64,000 nucleotides of DNA from Paractinoplanes rishiriensis. Lineage in GTDB: Bacteria > Actinomycetota > Actinomycetes > Mycobacteriales > Micromonosporaceae. Positions 1 through 7,564 of this stretch are shown one piece after another. The translations under genes and the position numbers were made by a program. Under the pieces are notes generated by a model. It saw only the letters and a list, made by a program, of their open reading frames with translations, made no database searches and was not told the DNA's origin. The stretch covers positions 682,001-746,000 of the forward strand of contig NZ_BOMV01000007.1 in assembly GCF_016862375.1 (NCBI RefSeq), read 5' to 3'. How positions within the stretch are numbered: the first letter of the stretch is position 1; every line of letters begins with the position of its first letter.

Positions 1-1521
1 GGCGACCACTTCGCGCCGCGGACCAGCGAGCCGCGGGGCACCGTCCTGGTGCGTACCCCGTACGGCCGCAGCTTCCCGGTGACCGCGACCAACGCGCGGA
101 TCTTCGCGGCCCGCGGCTACCACGTGGTGTTGCAGAGCGTGCGCGGCACGTTCGGCTCGGGCGGCACCTTCCGGCCGATGGTCCAGGAGGTCGAGGACGG
201 CCCGGACACCGTGGCCTGGCTGCGCGAACAGCCCTGGTTCGACGGCCGGCTGGCCACCCTGGGCGCGTCCTACCTGGGCTGGACCCAGTGGAGCGCGCTG
301 CTCGACCCGCCGCCGGAACTGCGGACCGCGATCGTCTACGTGGCGCCGCACGACTTCCGCGAGGCCGTGTACGGGACCGGCGCGTTCACCCTCGGCGACT
401 TCCTCGGCTGGAGCGACATGATCGCCCACCAGGAGGACGGCAACCTGCGCCGGGTGCTGAGCATGGCGACCGCGAACCGCCGGCTGCGCCCCGCGCTGGC
501 CGGCCTGCCGCTGCCGGAGGCCGCCGAGACCGTGCTGCGCGGCCGGGCGCCCTGGTACCGCGAGTGGGTCGCCCACCACGACGCGGACGACCCGTGGTGG
601 CAACCGCTGCGGGCCGGCGCCGCGCTTGGCCGGGTCACCGCGCCGGTGCTGGTGATGAGCGGCTGGCAGGACCTGTTCCTGGGCCAGTCGCTGGAGCAGT
701 ACGAGGCACTGGCCGCCCGCGGCGTCGACGTGGCGCTGACCGTCGGCCCGTGGACCCACCTGGAGATGGGCACCCGGGCCGCCGCCCGGGTCAGCGGCGA
801 GACCCTGGCCTGGCTCGACCAGCACATGGCCGGCGGCCCGGCGGCCCGCAGCCACCCGGTCCGCGTGCACCGCACCGGCGAGGGGCGCTGGCACGACCTC
901 GCTGCCTGGCCGCCGCCCACCACTCCGGCGACGTTCCGGCTGACCCCGGACCGCGCCCTGACCCTGACCGGTCCGGCCGAGCCCGGCACGGTGAGCTTCC
1001 GCTACGACCCGGCCGACCCGACCCCGGCGCTCGGCGGCCGCACGCTGACCGGTTCGATGGGCATCCAGGACAACCGCGCCCTGGAGTCCCGGCCCGACGT
1101 GGTCACCTTCACCACCGACCCGCTGCCCACCGCCGTCGACGTCGCCGGCACGCCGCTGCTCGACCTGGCGATCGCCGTCGACCCGGCGCACGCGGACGTC
1201 TTCGTGCGGCTCTGCGACGTGGACGAGCGCGGCCGATCACGCAACTTCTCGGACCACCTGCACCGGCTCGACCCGGCGGTGCCGGCCGGTGAGGTGCAGC
1301 ACCTCACGCTGCGGATGGACGACTGCTTCCACCGCCTGCTCGCCGGGCACCGGCTGCGCCTCCAGGTGTCCGGCGGGGCCTTTCCGCGATATGCCCGCAA
1401 CCTGGGCATGCCGGGCACGCCGGCCGAGGGTCACCTGCTGCGGCCGTCGGTGCACACCGTGCACTGCCCGGACTCCCGGCTCACCCTGCCGGTCCTGGAT
1501 GCTTCATCCACCATTCGGTGA
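1..1521 (+). CDS. CocE/NonD (X-Pro dipeptidyl-peptidase S15) family hydrolase, 5' truncated
   Basis: The reading frame is open from base 1, so the true start lies outside the window and about 506 residues are visible. The alpha/beta-hydrolase core has the nucleophile motif GASYLGW, an acid residue in SGWQDLF and the catalytic His in GPWTHLEMG. The C-terminal half, from FRLTPD on, fits the beta-sandwich (PepX_C-like) domain of CocE/NonD acyl hydrolases. These enzymes cleave esters or amides of small acyl compounds; the substrate cannot be read from sequence. The 3' end overlaps the convergent NTF2-like gene by 41 bp. Confidence 0.88.
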   Translation, partial: GDHFAPRTSEPRGTVLVRTPYGRSFPVTATNARIFAARGYHVVLQSVRGTFGSGGTFRPMVQEVEDGPDTVAWLREQPWFDGRLATLGASYLGWTQWSALLDPPPELRTAIVYVAPHDFREAVYGTGAFTLGDFLGWSDMIAHQEDGNLRRVLSMATANRRLRPALAGLPLPEAAETVLRGRAPWYREWVAHHDADDPWWQPLRAGAALGRVTAPVLVMSGWQDLFLGQSLEQYEALAARGVDVALTVGPWTHLEMGTRAAARVSGETLAWLDQHMAGGPAARSHPVRVHRTGEGRWHDLAAWPPPTTPATFRLTPDRALTLTGPAEPGTVSFRYDPADPTPALGGRTLTGSMGIQDNRALESRPDVVTFTTDPLPTAVDVAGTPLLDLAIAVDPAHADVFVRLCDVDERGRSRNFSDHLHRLDPAVPAGEVQHLTLRMDDCFHRLLAGHRLRLQVSGGAFPRYARNLGMPGTPAEGHLLRPSVHTVHCPDSRLTLPVLDASSTIR

Positions 1522-1846
1522 ACTGGCGCGCCTGGCCGAGGTTGTCGAGACGCAAGACCCAGAGATTGCTGTACGCCTTCGTCGGGTAGCGGGTGGTCGC
1601 CTCGATGATCGCCAGGTCGTCGGTGACGATCAGCGGGTGCCACTCGAACGTCGTGGTGCCCGGTTTGTCCCGCGCGGCGAGCCAGCCCGCGACGATCGCC
1701 TCGCGGCCCAGCCACGGCTTCGCGTACGGCTCGGTGAAGTAGGCCGCGCCGTCGGCGAACAGGTCTGCGATGTCGTGCGGATCGTTGGATTCCCAGGCCT
1801 TGCGATAGTTGTCCACCCACGCCGTGACCGCGTCGAGACTGCTCAT
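1481..1846 (-). CDS. SnoaL/NTF2-like family protein
   Basis: This is a 121-residue protein beginning MSSLDAVTAWVDNYRKAWES. The ATG at 1846 is chosen because GGGGAGG lies a few bases upstream; the frame stays open further 5' without support. The pattern of an N-terminal helix, NDPHDIADLFADGAAYF, a central WLAARDK segment and a Trp-rich C-terminus (QFTEWWMKHP) is typical of the SnoaL-like cone fold. Members are small-molecule isomerases, hydrolases or binding proteins, so no substrate is proposed. It overlaps the convergent hydrolase gene tail to tail. Confidence 0.8.
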   Translation of the reverse strand: MSSLDAVTAWVDNYRKAWESNDPHDIADLFADGAAYFTEPYAKPWLGREAIVAGWLAARDKPGTTTFEWHPLIVTDDLAIIEATTRYPTKAYSNLWVLRLDNLGQARQFTEWWMKHPGPAG

Positions 1847-1926
1847 CGGGCCTCCCCAGCGCGACCACGACCGGGCCGCGCCCCCACACCCTACGAGCGG
1901 AGCACCGCCGGGAACAGAGCCCTCGT

Positions 1927-1932
1927 TAAGGT
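1927..1932 (+). promoter_or_regulatory. Putative -10 box for a leaderless transcript
   Basis: TAAGGT fits TANNNT and is followed by exactly 6 nt before the ATG at 1939. There is no ribosome binding site between them, which suggests transcription starts at or next to the start codon. Confidence 0.5.
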
Positions 1933-1938
1933 CTCGCC

Positions 1939-2409
1939 ATGGAACAGAACTGGCGCCACCTGCCGCCACCGGCCCGGCCCATCGCGGCGGCCACCAGCAC
2001 CGCGGTCGAGGCAGCCCAGCGGCAGGACGCCGAGGCCCTCGGCGACGCGGTGCGCGACCTCGCGGCACTCGACCCGGCGCAGACCGGTCTCATCCTCGGC
2101 ACCGCGGTGCGCCTGCTCCTGGAGGACCGCCATCCCGACGGTCTGGACGGCGACGCGGTCCGCGACGTGCTCGAGACCTGCGTGCGCTCGGCCGCCGTCT
2201 GGCAGCCCGAGATCGACCCGCACGTGGTGTTGCTGCTGCTGGCCGGCGCGCTCGGGGTGTCCGACGAGGACGGTGCGCCGCCACCGAAGCCCGACGTGTC
2301 GGCCCGGCACGCCACGCTGCTGCTGGCCCACCTGCTCGCGGCCCGCCCGGTGCCGCCGGTGCTGGTCGCGGCCCTCGCCGAGATCGAACGCACCCAGCTG
2401 AACGACTGA
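1939..2409 (+). CDS. Conserved hypothetical protein, helical, 156 aa
   Basis: I do not recognise a named family. The protein starts MEQNWRHLPPPARPIAAATS and is rich in Ala, Leu, Asp and Glu, with alternating amphipathic helices and no signal peptide, membrane segment or cysteine motif. Segments such as VRDLAALDPAQTGLILG and DPHVVLLLLAGALG suggest a soluble all-alpha protein. The start has a TANNNT box 6 nt upstream and no ribosome binding site, so it is probably leaderless. A VOC-family gene follows 26 nt downstream on the same strand. Confidence 0.7.
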   Translation: MEQNWRHLPPPARPIAAATSTAVEAAQRQDAEALGDAVRDLAALDPAQTGLILGTAVRLLLEDRHPDGLDGDAVRDVLETCVRSAAVWQPEIDPHVVLLLLAGALGVSDEDGAPPPKPDVSARHATLLLAHLLAARPVPPVLVAALAEIERTQLND

Positions 2410-2435
2410 TCCGCGGATCGCTCGTTAATCGGGGC

Positions 2436-2813
2436 ATGGCACGTGCGCACCCCGATCCCGGCCTGCGCCTTCAGCCGATGGTGCACGTCGCCGACATGGC
2501 CGCCGCGATCACGTTCTACCAGCAGCTGGGCGGCTCGGTCATCCACGGCGACCGGGACTCCGAGTGGGTGCTGATCCAGCTCGGCCCGGTCCAGGTCGGC
2601 CTGGTGGCCCGCCCGCCGGACACCGCTCGCGGCGAGACCACGGTCGAGCTGCACTTCGGCGCCCAGATGCCGCTGGAGCAGCTGGAGCGGCGGCTGCACC
2701 GGGCCGGCTTCCCGGTGGCCGAGGTGACCACCGACCGCGACCTGGGCGAGCAGTTGCGGATCCGCACCCCGGACGGCTTGCTCATCAAGATCAGTCAACG
2801 CGAGCCGGACTGA
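2436..2813 (+). CDS. VOC (glyoxalase/bleomycin-resistance fold) family protein
   Basis: This 125-residue protein has one full VOC module. [23 protein letters not shown] is the first beta-alpha unit, [17 protein letters not shown] the central strands, and [15 protein letters not shown] followed by [12 protein letters not shown] the second half with the usual PDG turn. The fold covers glyoxalases, dioxygenases and antibiotic-binding proteins. Metal ligands are not clear enough to name an activity. The ATG at 2436 follows GGGG. The 3' end overlaps the convergent VanZ-like gene by 23 bp. Confidence 0.82.
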   Translation: MARAHPDPGLRLQPMVHVADMAAAITFYQQLGGSVIHGDRDSEWVLIQLGPVQVGLVARPPDTARGETTVELHFGAQMPLEQLERRLHRAGFPVAEVTTDRDLGEQLRIRTPDGLLIKISQREPD

Positions 2814-3240
2814 CCCCGAGCCGCTGCCGGTGCTTGCGGTGCGGGATGGCGAGCCGCAGCACCAGCAGCCCGGCGAGCGCACCGGCGGTGTTCGCGATCA
2901 GGTCGTTGACGTCCACGGTGCGGCGGCTGCCCAGGGTGAGCATGACGATCAACTGGACGAGTTCGATGCCGGCACTGGCCGCGGCGGCGAGCCCGAACAG
3001 CCGGCGGTAGGAGTCGGCGCGCGGCCGGAGCAGCGGCACCAGCACCCCGAACGGCACGAACATGAGGATGTTGAGGATGAAGCTGGGCGCATCCACCAGG
3101 AACGGGATGTAGTGCAGCATCGTCCACCATGGCTCGCCGCCGTAGTAGGACTCCGGATGCGGGGCGATCGGAAACACGGTCACGCCAATCACCGCGCAGG
3201 CATATCCGAGAAACATCAACACCATGACCGTACGCCGCAC
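2791..3240 (-). CDS. VanZ-like membrane protein
   Basis: The GTG at 3240 is preceded by GGGAGG with 4 nt spacing and gives a 149-residue protein. It has about four hydrophobic segments, beginning VMVLMFLGYACAVIGVTVF. It carries the VanZ-type core: a short HYIPF motif, then FILNILMFVPFGVLVPLL, then ELVQLIVMLTLGSRRTVDVNDLIANTAGALAG, where the D-x-N-D-x-I-x-N-x-x-G pattern is diagnostic. VanZ gives low-level teicoplanin resistance, but most actinobacterial homologues have no assigned role. It overlaps the VOC gene tail to tail by 23 bp. Confidence 0.85.
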   Translation of the reverse strand: MRRTVMVLMFLGYACAVIGVTVFPIAPHPESYYGGEPWWTMLHYIPFLVDAPSFILNILMFVPFGVLVPLLRPRADSYRRLFGLAAAASAGIELVQLIVMLTLGSRRTVDVNDLIANTAGALAGLLVLRLAIPHRKHRQRLGVSPARVD

Positions 3241-3506
3241 GACGCCTCCCCTGATTGCCTGGTTCAACGCGCGACGGCACAGGTAGCGCTCGGTGAGTGA
3301 CCGACCGTGTCGACAAACCTTTTCCGACGATGAATTTCGGTCGCCCCGCACCACCGGAGGAAAGTGCAGACCAACCCGTCGGCCTGGTAGCGGCCGCGAC
3401 CGATTCGTCAATCCCGGGCATGATCGCGGCATACCCGAGCAATCCGACGCACCCGATGGGCCATAGTGGAGCGCGACGTGGCCGGGCGACGGTCGCGGGA
3501 GCCCGC

Positions 3507-3851
3507 TCAGGCGCCGCGCGGGGCGTACATGATGACCGCCACGCCGGCCAGGCAGAGGGCCGCTCCGAAGACGTCGTAGCGGTCCGGGCGGAAGCCGTCG
3601 ACCAGCATGCCCCAGGCGAGCGAGCCCGCCACGAAGACGCCGCCGTACGCGGCCAGGATGCGCCCGAAGTTCGGATCCGGCTGGAGCGTCGCCACGAACC
3701 CGTACGCGCCCAGCGCCAGCACCCCGGCACCCACGAACAGCAGGCCACGGTGCTCGCGCACACCCTGCCACACCAGCCAGGCGCCACCGATCTCGGCCAG
3801 CGCGGCCAGTGCGAACAGCCCGATCGAACGCAGCACACCCATGTGCCGCAT
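3507..3851 (-). CDS. UPF0060 (YnfA) family small membrane protein
   Basis: This 114-residue protein has four membrane segments and matches the YnfA/UPF0060 family. Diagnostic stretches are [55 protein letters not shown] and a hydrophobic end closing IMYAPRG. The family is related to small multidrug-resistance transporters, but transport by this protein is only inferred. Two starts are possible, Met at 3851 or three codons later; the longer one is given. The STAS gene lies upstream, ending 17 nt before this start. Confidence 0.9.
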   Translation of the reverse strand: MRHMGVLRSIGLFALAALAEIGGAWLVWQGVREHRGLLFVGAGVLALGAYGFVATLQPDPNFGRILAAYGGVFVAGSLAWGMLVDGFRPDRYDVFGAALCLAGVAVIMYAPRGA

Positions 3852-3868
3852 TCAACCAAGGGCCGGGA

Positions 3869-4225
3869 TCAGGACGGGCGCAGACCCACCGACGTGCGCG
3901 GGGACGGCGGCTCGGCGCAGCCCAACAGCCCGACCAGGCCGGAGACCCAGAGCTGCCGGTACACCGTGGGGCTGGGATGGCTCACCACCAGCTTGATGCC
4001 GCTCGCGGCGGCCGCATGGAAGCAGGCCACCAGGATCCCGATGCCGATGCTGTCGATCAGCATCACCCGTTGCAGGTCGAGGCAGATTCTGCCTGGCGTG
4101 GCGCTGGTGAGGACGTCGTTCACGGCGTCCCGCATCACGTGGGCGTTATCCAAGTCGATCTCACCGCTCGGCGCGATCTCAACAGTGCCATCGGCCAACT
4201 GGCGGGTGGTGATCGGCAGATACAC
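3869..4225 (-). CDS. STAS-domain protein, anti-sigma factor antagonist type
   Basis: The frame is open to an ATG at 4306, but the GTG at 4225 has a GAGGG site 5 nt upstream and gives a 118-residue single STAS domain, the usual length. The SpoIIAA/RsbV-like core is visible: GTVEIAPSGEIDLDNAHVMRD followed by CLDLQRVMLIDSIGIGILV, with the phosphorylatable Ser in the DSIG loop. Such proteins release sigma factors by binding RsbW-type kinases when dephosphorylated. No kinase gene is adjacent; the nearest RsbW-like ATPase in the window is at 27.5-28.3 kb. A partnership with it is speculative. Confidence 0.87.
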   Translation of the reverse strand: MYLPITTRQLADGTVEIAPSGEIDLDNAHVMRDAVNDVLTSATPGRICLDLQRVMLIDSIGIGILVACFHAAAASGIKLVVSHPSPTVYRQLWVSGLVGLLGCAEPPSPRTSVGLRPS

Positions 4226-4525
4226 GGCTGCCCTCTTCCTGGCGTCGGAGAGGCCGACGCCGACCGTACCGCGTGGAGGACGCGTGCGCGGGCCGTCGGC
4301 TGCCACCGTGGCCTGACTGTGCGTCCGGCGCCGTCGCCCTGGCGCCGCTTTCCAACCGCGTTCCTACAACAATCCGCTGGTCTGCAAGTTACGCCACGTA
4401 GGCGCGGAACGCCAGAGTAGTTCATATGGCCTGAATGTGCTGGAACGGTCAGTGCATGGCGGGAACGTTGACGTTCCACGTACCGGGGCCGAATACTCAC
4501 GGTATGCGATGGAGCCCGCTTCGGC
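4226..4525. promoter_or_regulatory. Divergent intergenic region with an inverted repeat
   Basis: This 300-bp gene-free stretch separates the divergent STAS and AraC-type genes. It is less GC-rich than its surroundings. The clearest element is a perfect inverted repeat at 4462-4477 (GGAACGT-TG-ACGTTCC) about 50 bp before the AraC start, a possible operator. No other gene or RNA is evident. Confidence 0.4.
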
Positions 4526-5530
4526 ATGGTTGACGTCATCCCCACAGCCGCGCCCGGGTCCTCCGAAATGCCCGACATCCTCCACTTCAGCAGCGCAGAC
4601 ATCGATCAGGTGCGGCTGGTGCTAAATCGGTTCTACTACCCGGTGGCGATCGGGGTTCCGGAGGGCGCTGACGGTTTCAGCCTGGCCGTGGAAGTGATCC
4701 AACTCGGACCACTCACGGTTGGCCATCTCACCTTTGCCACCCCGGTCACGTTCCAGGTGGCCGAGTTGGACGCCTACCACGTCAGCATGCCCACCACCGG
4801 CCGCCTGCACGCCCGGCACGCCGGGCACGAGGTGGTCGGCACGCCGTCGACCGGCGTCGTGTTCGGACCGGGCAAGCCGGTCTGGGTCGCGCACGACGGC
4901 AACTCGGCGGAACTCGCCGTCAAGATCGACCGCGACGCGCTGGAACGGGAGCTTGCCGCCCTTCTCGGACACCCGATCGAGGGACCGATCGACCTGCCCC
5001 CGGTCATCGACCTCACGGTCGGACCCGGGCAGAGCTGGAACCGGCTGGTGCGGCTGCTGCGCGACGAACTGGAGTACAAGCAGAGCCTGATCTACCAGCC
5101 GCTGATCGCCGAGCAACTGCGCAGCAGCGTGCTCAGCGGCCTGCTGCTCAGCGTGCCGCACCGCTACCACGACGAGCTGACCGGCCCGGCCGCCGCGGGG
5201 CCGCCGCGGGCCATCCGGCGGGTGGTGGACGCCATCCACGACGAACCGGAGCAGCCGTTCTCGGTGGCCGACCTGGCGGCGGTCGCCGGGATGAGCGTGC
5301 GCTCGCTCCAGGAGGGCTTCCGCCGGCACGTGGGCAGCGCTCCGATGGCGTACCTGCAACAGGAACGGCTGCTCCGCGCGCACGAAAGCCTGCGGCGAGC
5401 CGACCCGGCCCGGGTGACGGTGGCCGCGGTGGCTCACCGCTGGGGATTCGCCCACCTGGGCCGGTTCGCGTCGGCCTACCGCATACGGTTCGGCGAGTCG
5501 CCGTCGGAAACCCTCCGCGCGACCGGCTGA
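4526..5530 (+). CDS. AraC family transcriptional regulator
   Basis: This 334-residue protein has an N-terminal AraC_binding_2-like ligand or oligomerisation domain (about residues 30-210, including VSMPTTGRLHARHAGHE) and a C-terminal AraC DNA-binding domain (about 230-334). The two helix-turn-helix units are visible as FSVADLAAVAGMSVRSLQEGF and VTVAAVAHRWGFAHLGRFASAYRIRFGESPSE, with the conserved LGRFASAYR segment. The ATG at 4526 follows GGAG at some distance; a Met 14 codons later is an alternative. The target is unknown, and the palindrome at 4462 could be an autoregulatory site. Confidence 0.9.
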   Translation: MVDVIPTAAPGSSEMPDILHFSSADIDQVRLVLNRFYYPVAIGVPEGADGFSLAVEVIQLGPLTVGHLTFATPVTFQVAELDAYHVSMPTTGRLHARHAGHEVVGTPSTGVVFGPGKPVWVAHDGNSAELAVKIDRDALERELAALLGHPIEGPIDLPPVIDLTVGPGQSWNRLVRLLRDELEYKQSLIYQPLIAEQLRSSVLSGLLLSVPHRYHDELTGPAAAGPPRAIRRVVDAIHDEPEQPFSVADLAAVAGMSVRSLQEGFRRHVGSAPMAYLQQERLLRAHESLRRADPARVTVAAVAHRWGFAHLGRFASAYRIRFGESPSETLRATG

Positions 5531-5534
5531 GGAT

Positions 5535-5550
5535 TCACCCGTCCGGGTGA
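5535..5550. terminator. Short hairpin between convergent genes
   Basis: TCACCC and GGGTGA pair around the loop GTCC. The 6-bp stem lies just after the AraC stop at 5530 and just before the convergent gene's stop at 5554. It may terminate both transcripts; there is no U-tract. Confidence 0.4.
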
Positions 5551-5553
5551 CAC

Positions 5554-5919
5554 CTATTCGCCGGGGTCGCTGCGGCGTGGCTGAGGCACGCCGTCGGGCC
5601 GGCGGACATCGGCGGACCGGCCGAACAGGTGGCCGCGCGGCGGTGCCCACTCCCGCCACGGGCCCAGCCGCATCGGCACCGCGGCCAGGTCGCCGTCCCC
5701 GGCGCCGCGCATTTCGCGCAGGTAAGCCAGCACGCGGGCGGCGGCCACGCCACCGTCCTCGGCAATGTTGAGCAGCAGCCGGCGGGCCTCGGCGACCGCC
5801 GGGTCGTTCAAGTCGAGGCCGGGCACCTCACCGGCCGGCCTCCGTAGCAGGGCGGATAGGCCCGCCAGGGCCTGCGCCACATCACATGCGTCCCGTTCCG
5901 CGTCGGACAGACTCGCCAC
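5554..5919 (-). CDS. Hypothetical protein, 121 aa
   Basis: I do not recognise a family. The GTG at 5919 is chosen because AGGGGGAG lies 4 nt upstream; the frame runs on to 6129 without a better start. The protein begins MASLSDAERDACDVAQALAG, is Ala/Arg/Leu-rich and probably helical up to LLNIAEDGGVAAARVLAYLR, then has a Pro/Arg-rich tail. It has no signal peptide or membrane segment. About 270 bp of gene-free sequence upstream probably holds its promoter. Confidence 0.6.
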   Translation of the reverse strand: MASLSDAERDACDVAQALAGLSALLRRPAGEVPGLDLNDPAVAEARRLLLNIAEDGGVAAARVLAYLREMRGAGDGDLAAVPMRLGPWREWAPPRGHLFGRSADVRRPDGVPQPRRSDPGE

Positions 5920-6188
5920 GCGTCTCCCCCTCACCCCACCCAAGGCGATCGTCATCGCCTCCGCGGCAAACCCCGCCCGGGTACGCCGTCCTTTCCCCCG
6001 CTGAGTCGAAAATGTATTCGGCTCGCTACTAAGCGTCCATCCGTAACGCGCAAGCCCTGTCCAGTTAGCGCTCAGTTTGCCCGCGGACGGCATGATCGTC
6101 CCTTTCTCACGCATGGTCGAGATGGGCAAGACGGGGTAAGGGTTAGGACGGGAGTGAGTCCCGAGGGAGCCGACCCAGGAGGATGATC

Positions 6189-6479
6189 ATGACCGAGGAC
6201 AACCAGCCGCCGCTCGAGGAGCGCCCCGAGGTGGCCGACGCGATCGCCGACGACGTGGCGGTGGACGCCTTCATGACCGGCGGCGGACCGGACGCCGACA
6301 CGCCCGCGTTCCAGCAGCCCGGCCGCCCGCCCGTCTACCGCACCGGCGCCGACCAGCCGTGGGACCCGGAGGACCTGGCCGTCGCCGAGGGCCGCGACCC
6401 CACCCCGGAAAACGTCGAACGCGCCCGCCGCGAACTCGAGAAGGACGGCCCCGCCGCGATCGAGCGCACGGTCCCCTGA
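6189..6479 (+). CDS. Small acidic hypothetical protein, 96 aa
   Basis: A perfect AGGAGG at 6177-6182 sits 6 nt before the ATG at 6189, which decides the start. The product, beginning MTEDNQPPLEERPEVADAIA, is acidic and Pro-rich. It has DQPWDPEDLAVAEGRDPTPEN in the middle and a helical charged end, and it looks largely disordered. I cannot assign a function. It converges with the cation-efflux gene, and a GC palindrome lies between the two stops. Confidence 0.7.
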   Translation: MTEDNQPPLEERPEVADAIADDVAVDAFMTGGGPDADTPAFQQPGRPPVYRTGADQPWDPEDLAVAEGRDPTPENVERARRELEKDGPAAIERTVP

Positions 6480-6493
6480 GGTCGCCGGCGACC
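6480..6493. terminator. GC palindrome between convergent genes
   Basis: GGTCGCCGGCGACC is a perfect 14-nt palindrome starting one base after the stop of the 6189-6479 gene. It can form a short hairpin between two convergent genes. No U-tract is present, so this is a weak terminator call. Confidence 0.35.
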
Positions 6494-6498
6494 CGCGG

Positions 6499-7206
6499 TC
6501 AGTTCGGTGCGGCGGCGCAACAGGAGCAGCCGGGTCCACAGCCGCCGGCCGGGGTGGCCGGGGTCACCGGGGTGCAGCAGACGTCGCCGCGCCAGGCCTC
6601 GCGGCCCTCCTTCAGCGCCACCGCCGCGATCACGAGGGCCGCGACCGGGTCGGCCCAGGACCAGCCGAAAAGACTGTTCACCGCAAGACCGACAAGCAAA
6701 ACCCCGGAGAGGTACGTGCACAGCAGCGTCTGCTTGGAGTCGGCGACCGCGGAGCGGGAGCCGAGCTCACGGCCGGTGCGGCGCTGGGCGTAGGACAGGC
6801 CCGGCATGATCGCCAGGGAGAGTGCGGCCAGCACCAGACCCACGGTCGAGTGCTCGGCCTCCGCACCGCCGGCCAGCGCCCGCACTGATGCGACCGTCAC
6901 ATAAGCGGCCAGCGCGAAGAACGAGACCGCGATGACCCGCAGGGCCGCCTTCTCCCGGCGTTCCGGGTCCCGGCCGGCGAACTGCCAGGCCACCGCCGCG
7001 GCCGAGGACACCTCGATCACCGAGTCGAGGCCGAACCCGATCAACGCGGTCGACGAGGCCATCGTCCCGGCGGTGATCGCCACGACCGCCTCGATCACGT
7101 TGTAGGTGATGGTGGCGGCCACCAGCAGCCGGACCCGGCGGTTCAGCAACCGCCGGCGCTGCGGTGCCGGCCCGGCCGCAACGATCGGGATCGGCGGCCC
7201 GGTCAT
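6499..7206 (-). CDS. Cation diffusion facilitator-type metal efflux protein with Cys-rich tail
   Basis: This 235-residue protein has about six membrane segments. It carries the actinobacterial cation-transporter signature around GFGLDSVIEVSSAAAVAWQF, where the Asp matches the membrane metal site, and ADSKQTLLCTYLSGVLLVGL in the second half. It lacks the long cytoplasmic domain of larger CDF proteins and instead ends in a Cys cluster (CC, then C, C, CC within the last 25 residues), plausibly metal-binding. Its ATG shares one base with the stop of the CmtR-like gene, so the two are translationally coupled. Cd, Pb or Zn export is inferred from that regulator. Confidence 0.88.
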   Translation of the reverse strand: MTGPPIPIVAAGPAPQRRRLLNRRVRLLVAATITYNVIEAVVAITAGTMASSTALIGFGLDSVIEVSSAAAVAWQFAGRDPERREKAALRVIAVSFFALAAYVTVASVRALAGGAEAEHSTVGLVLAALSLAIMPGLSYAQRRTGRELGSRSAVADSKQTLLCTYLSGVLLVGLAVNSLFGWSWADPVAALVIAAVALKEGREAWRGDVCCTPVTPATPAGGCGPGCSCCAAAPN

Positions 7207-7535
7207 CAGCAGCAGCCCTTACCGGCCGCGTCGTCGCAGGCGTCCGGGTCGACCGCGAGCACCACCCCGAGCAGATCGCTCAGCGCGTGCGCCAGCCGGG
7301 AGTCGGCCAGCTCGTACCGGACCCGGCGCCCCTCGGGCACCGCCACGACCAGCCCACAGCCACGCAGGCAGGCCAGGTGGTTCGACACATTCTGCCGGGT
7401 GCTGCCGAGCAGGTCGGCAAGCTGCGCCGGATAGCCCGGCCCGTCCCGCAGGGCCAGCAACAGCCGCGCCCGGGTCGGATCCGACAGGGCGTGCCCGAAC
7501 CGGGCCAGCACCGCACCGTGCGTCAGCATCTCCAC
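7206..7535 (-). CDS. cmtR: ArsR/SmtB family metal-sensing repressor, CmtR-like
   Basis: This 109-residue winged-helix repressor closely resembles the Cd/Pb sensor CmtR of Mycobacterium. LSDPTRARLLLALRDGPGYP leads into the helix-turn-helix STRQNVSNHLACLRGCGLV and the wing EGRRVRYEL. Three cysteines fall where CmtR ligands lie: Cys56 and Cys60 in the recognition helix (HLACLRGC) and Cys100 near the C-terminus (DPDAC). The extra terminal GKGCC may add ligands. The start is GTG with an ATG two codons later. An inverted repeat at 7545-7564 is the likely operator. The metal specificity is inferred. Confidence 0.9.
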   Translation of the reverse strand: MEMLTHGAVLARFGHALSDPTRARLLLALRDGPGYPAQLADLLGSTRQNVSNHLACLRGCGLVVAVPEGRRVRYELADSRLAHALSDLLGVVLAVDPDACDDAAGKGCC

Positions 7536-7544
7536 ACCGGCGAT

Positions 7545-7564
7545 AGTACATCAGACGCTGTACT
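7545..7564 (-). promoter_or_regulatory. Probable CmtR operator
   Basis: AGTACA-N8-TGTACT is a perfect 6-bp inverted repeat centred about 20 bp upstream of the cmtR start. It overlaps the last codons and stop of the upstream diguanylate cyclase gene. Position and symmetry fit an ArsR-family operator that represses the cmtR-efflux operon until metal binds. Confidence 0.65.
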
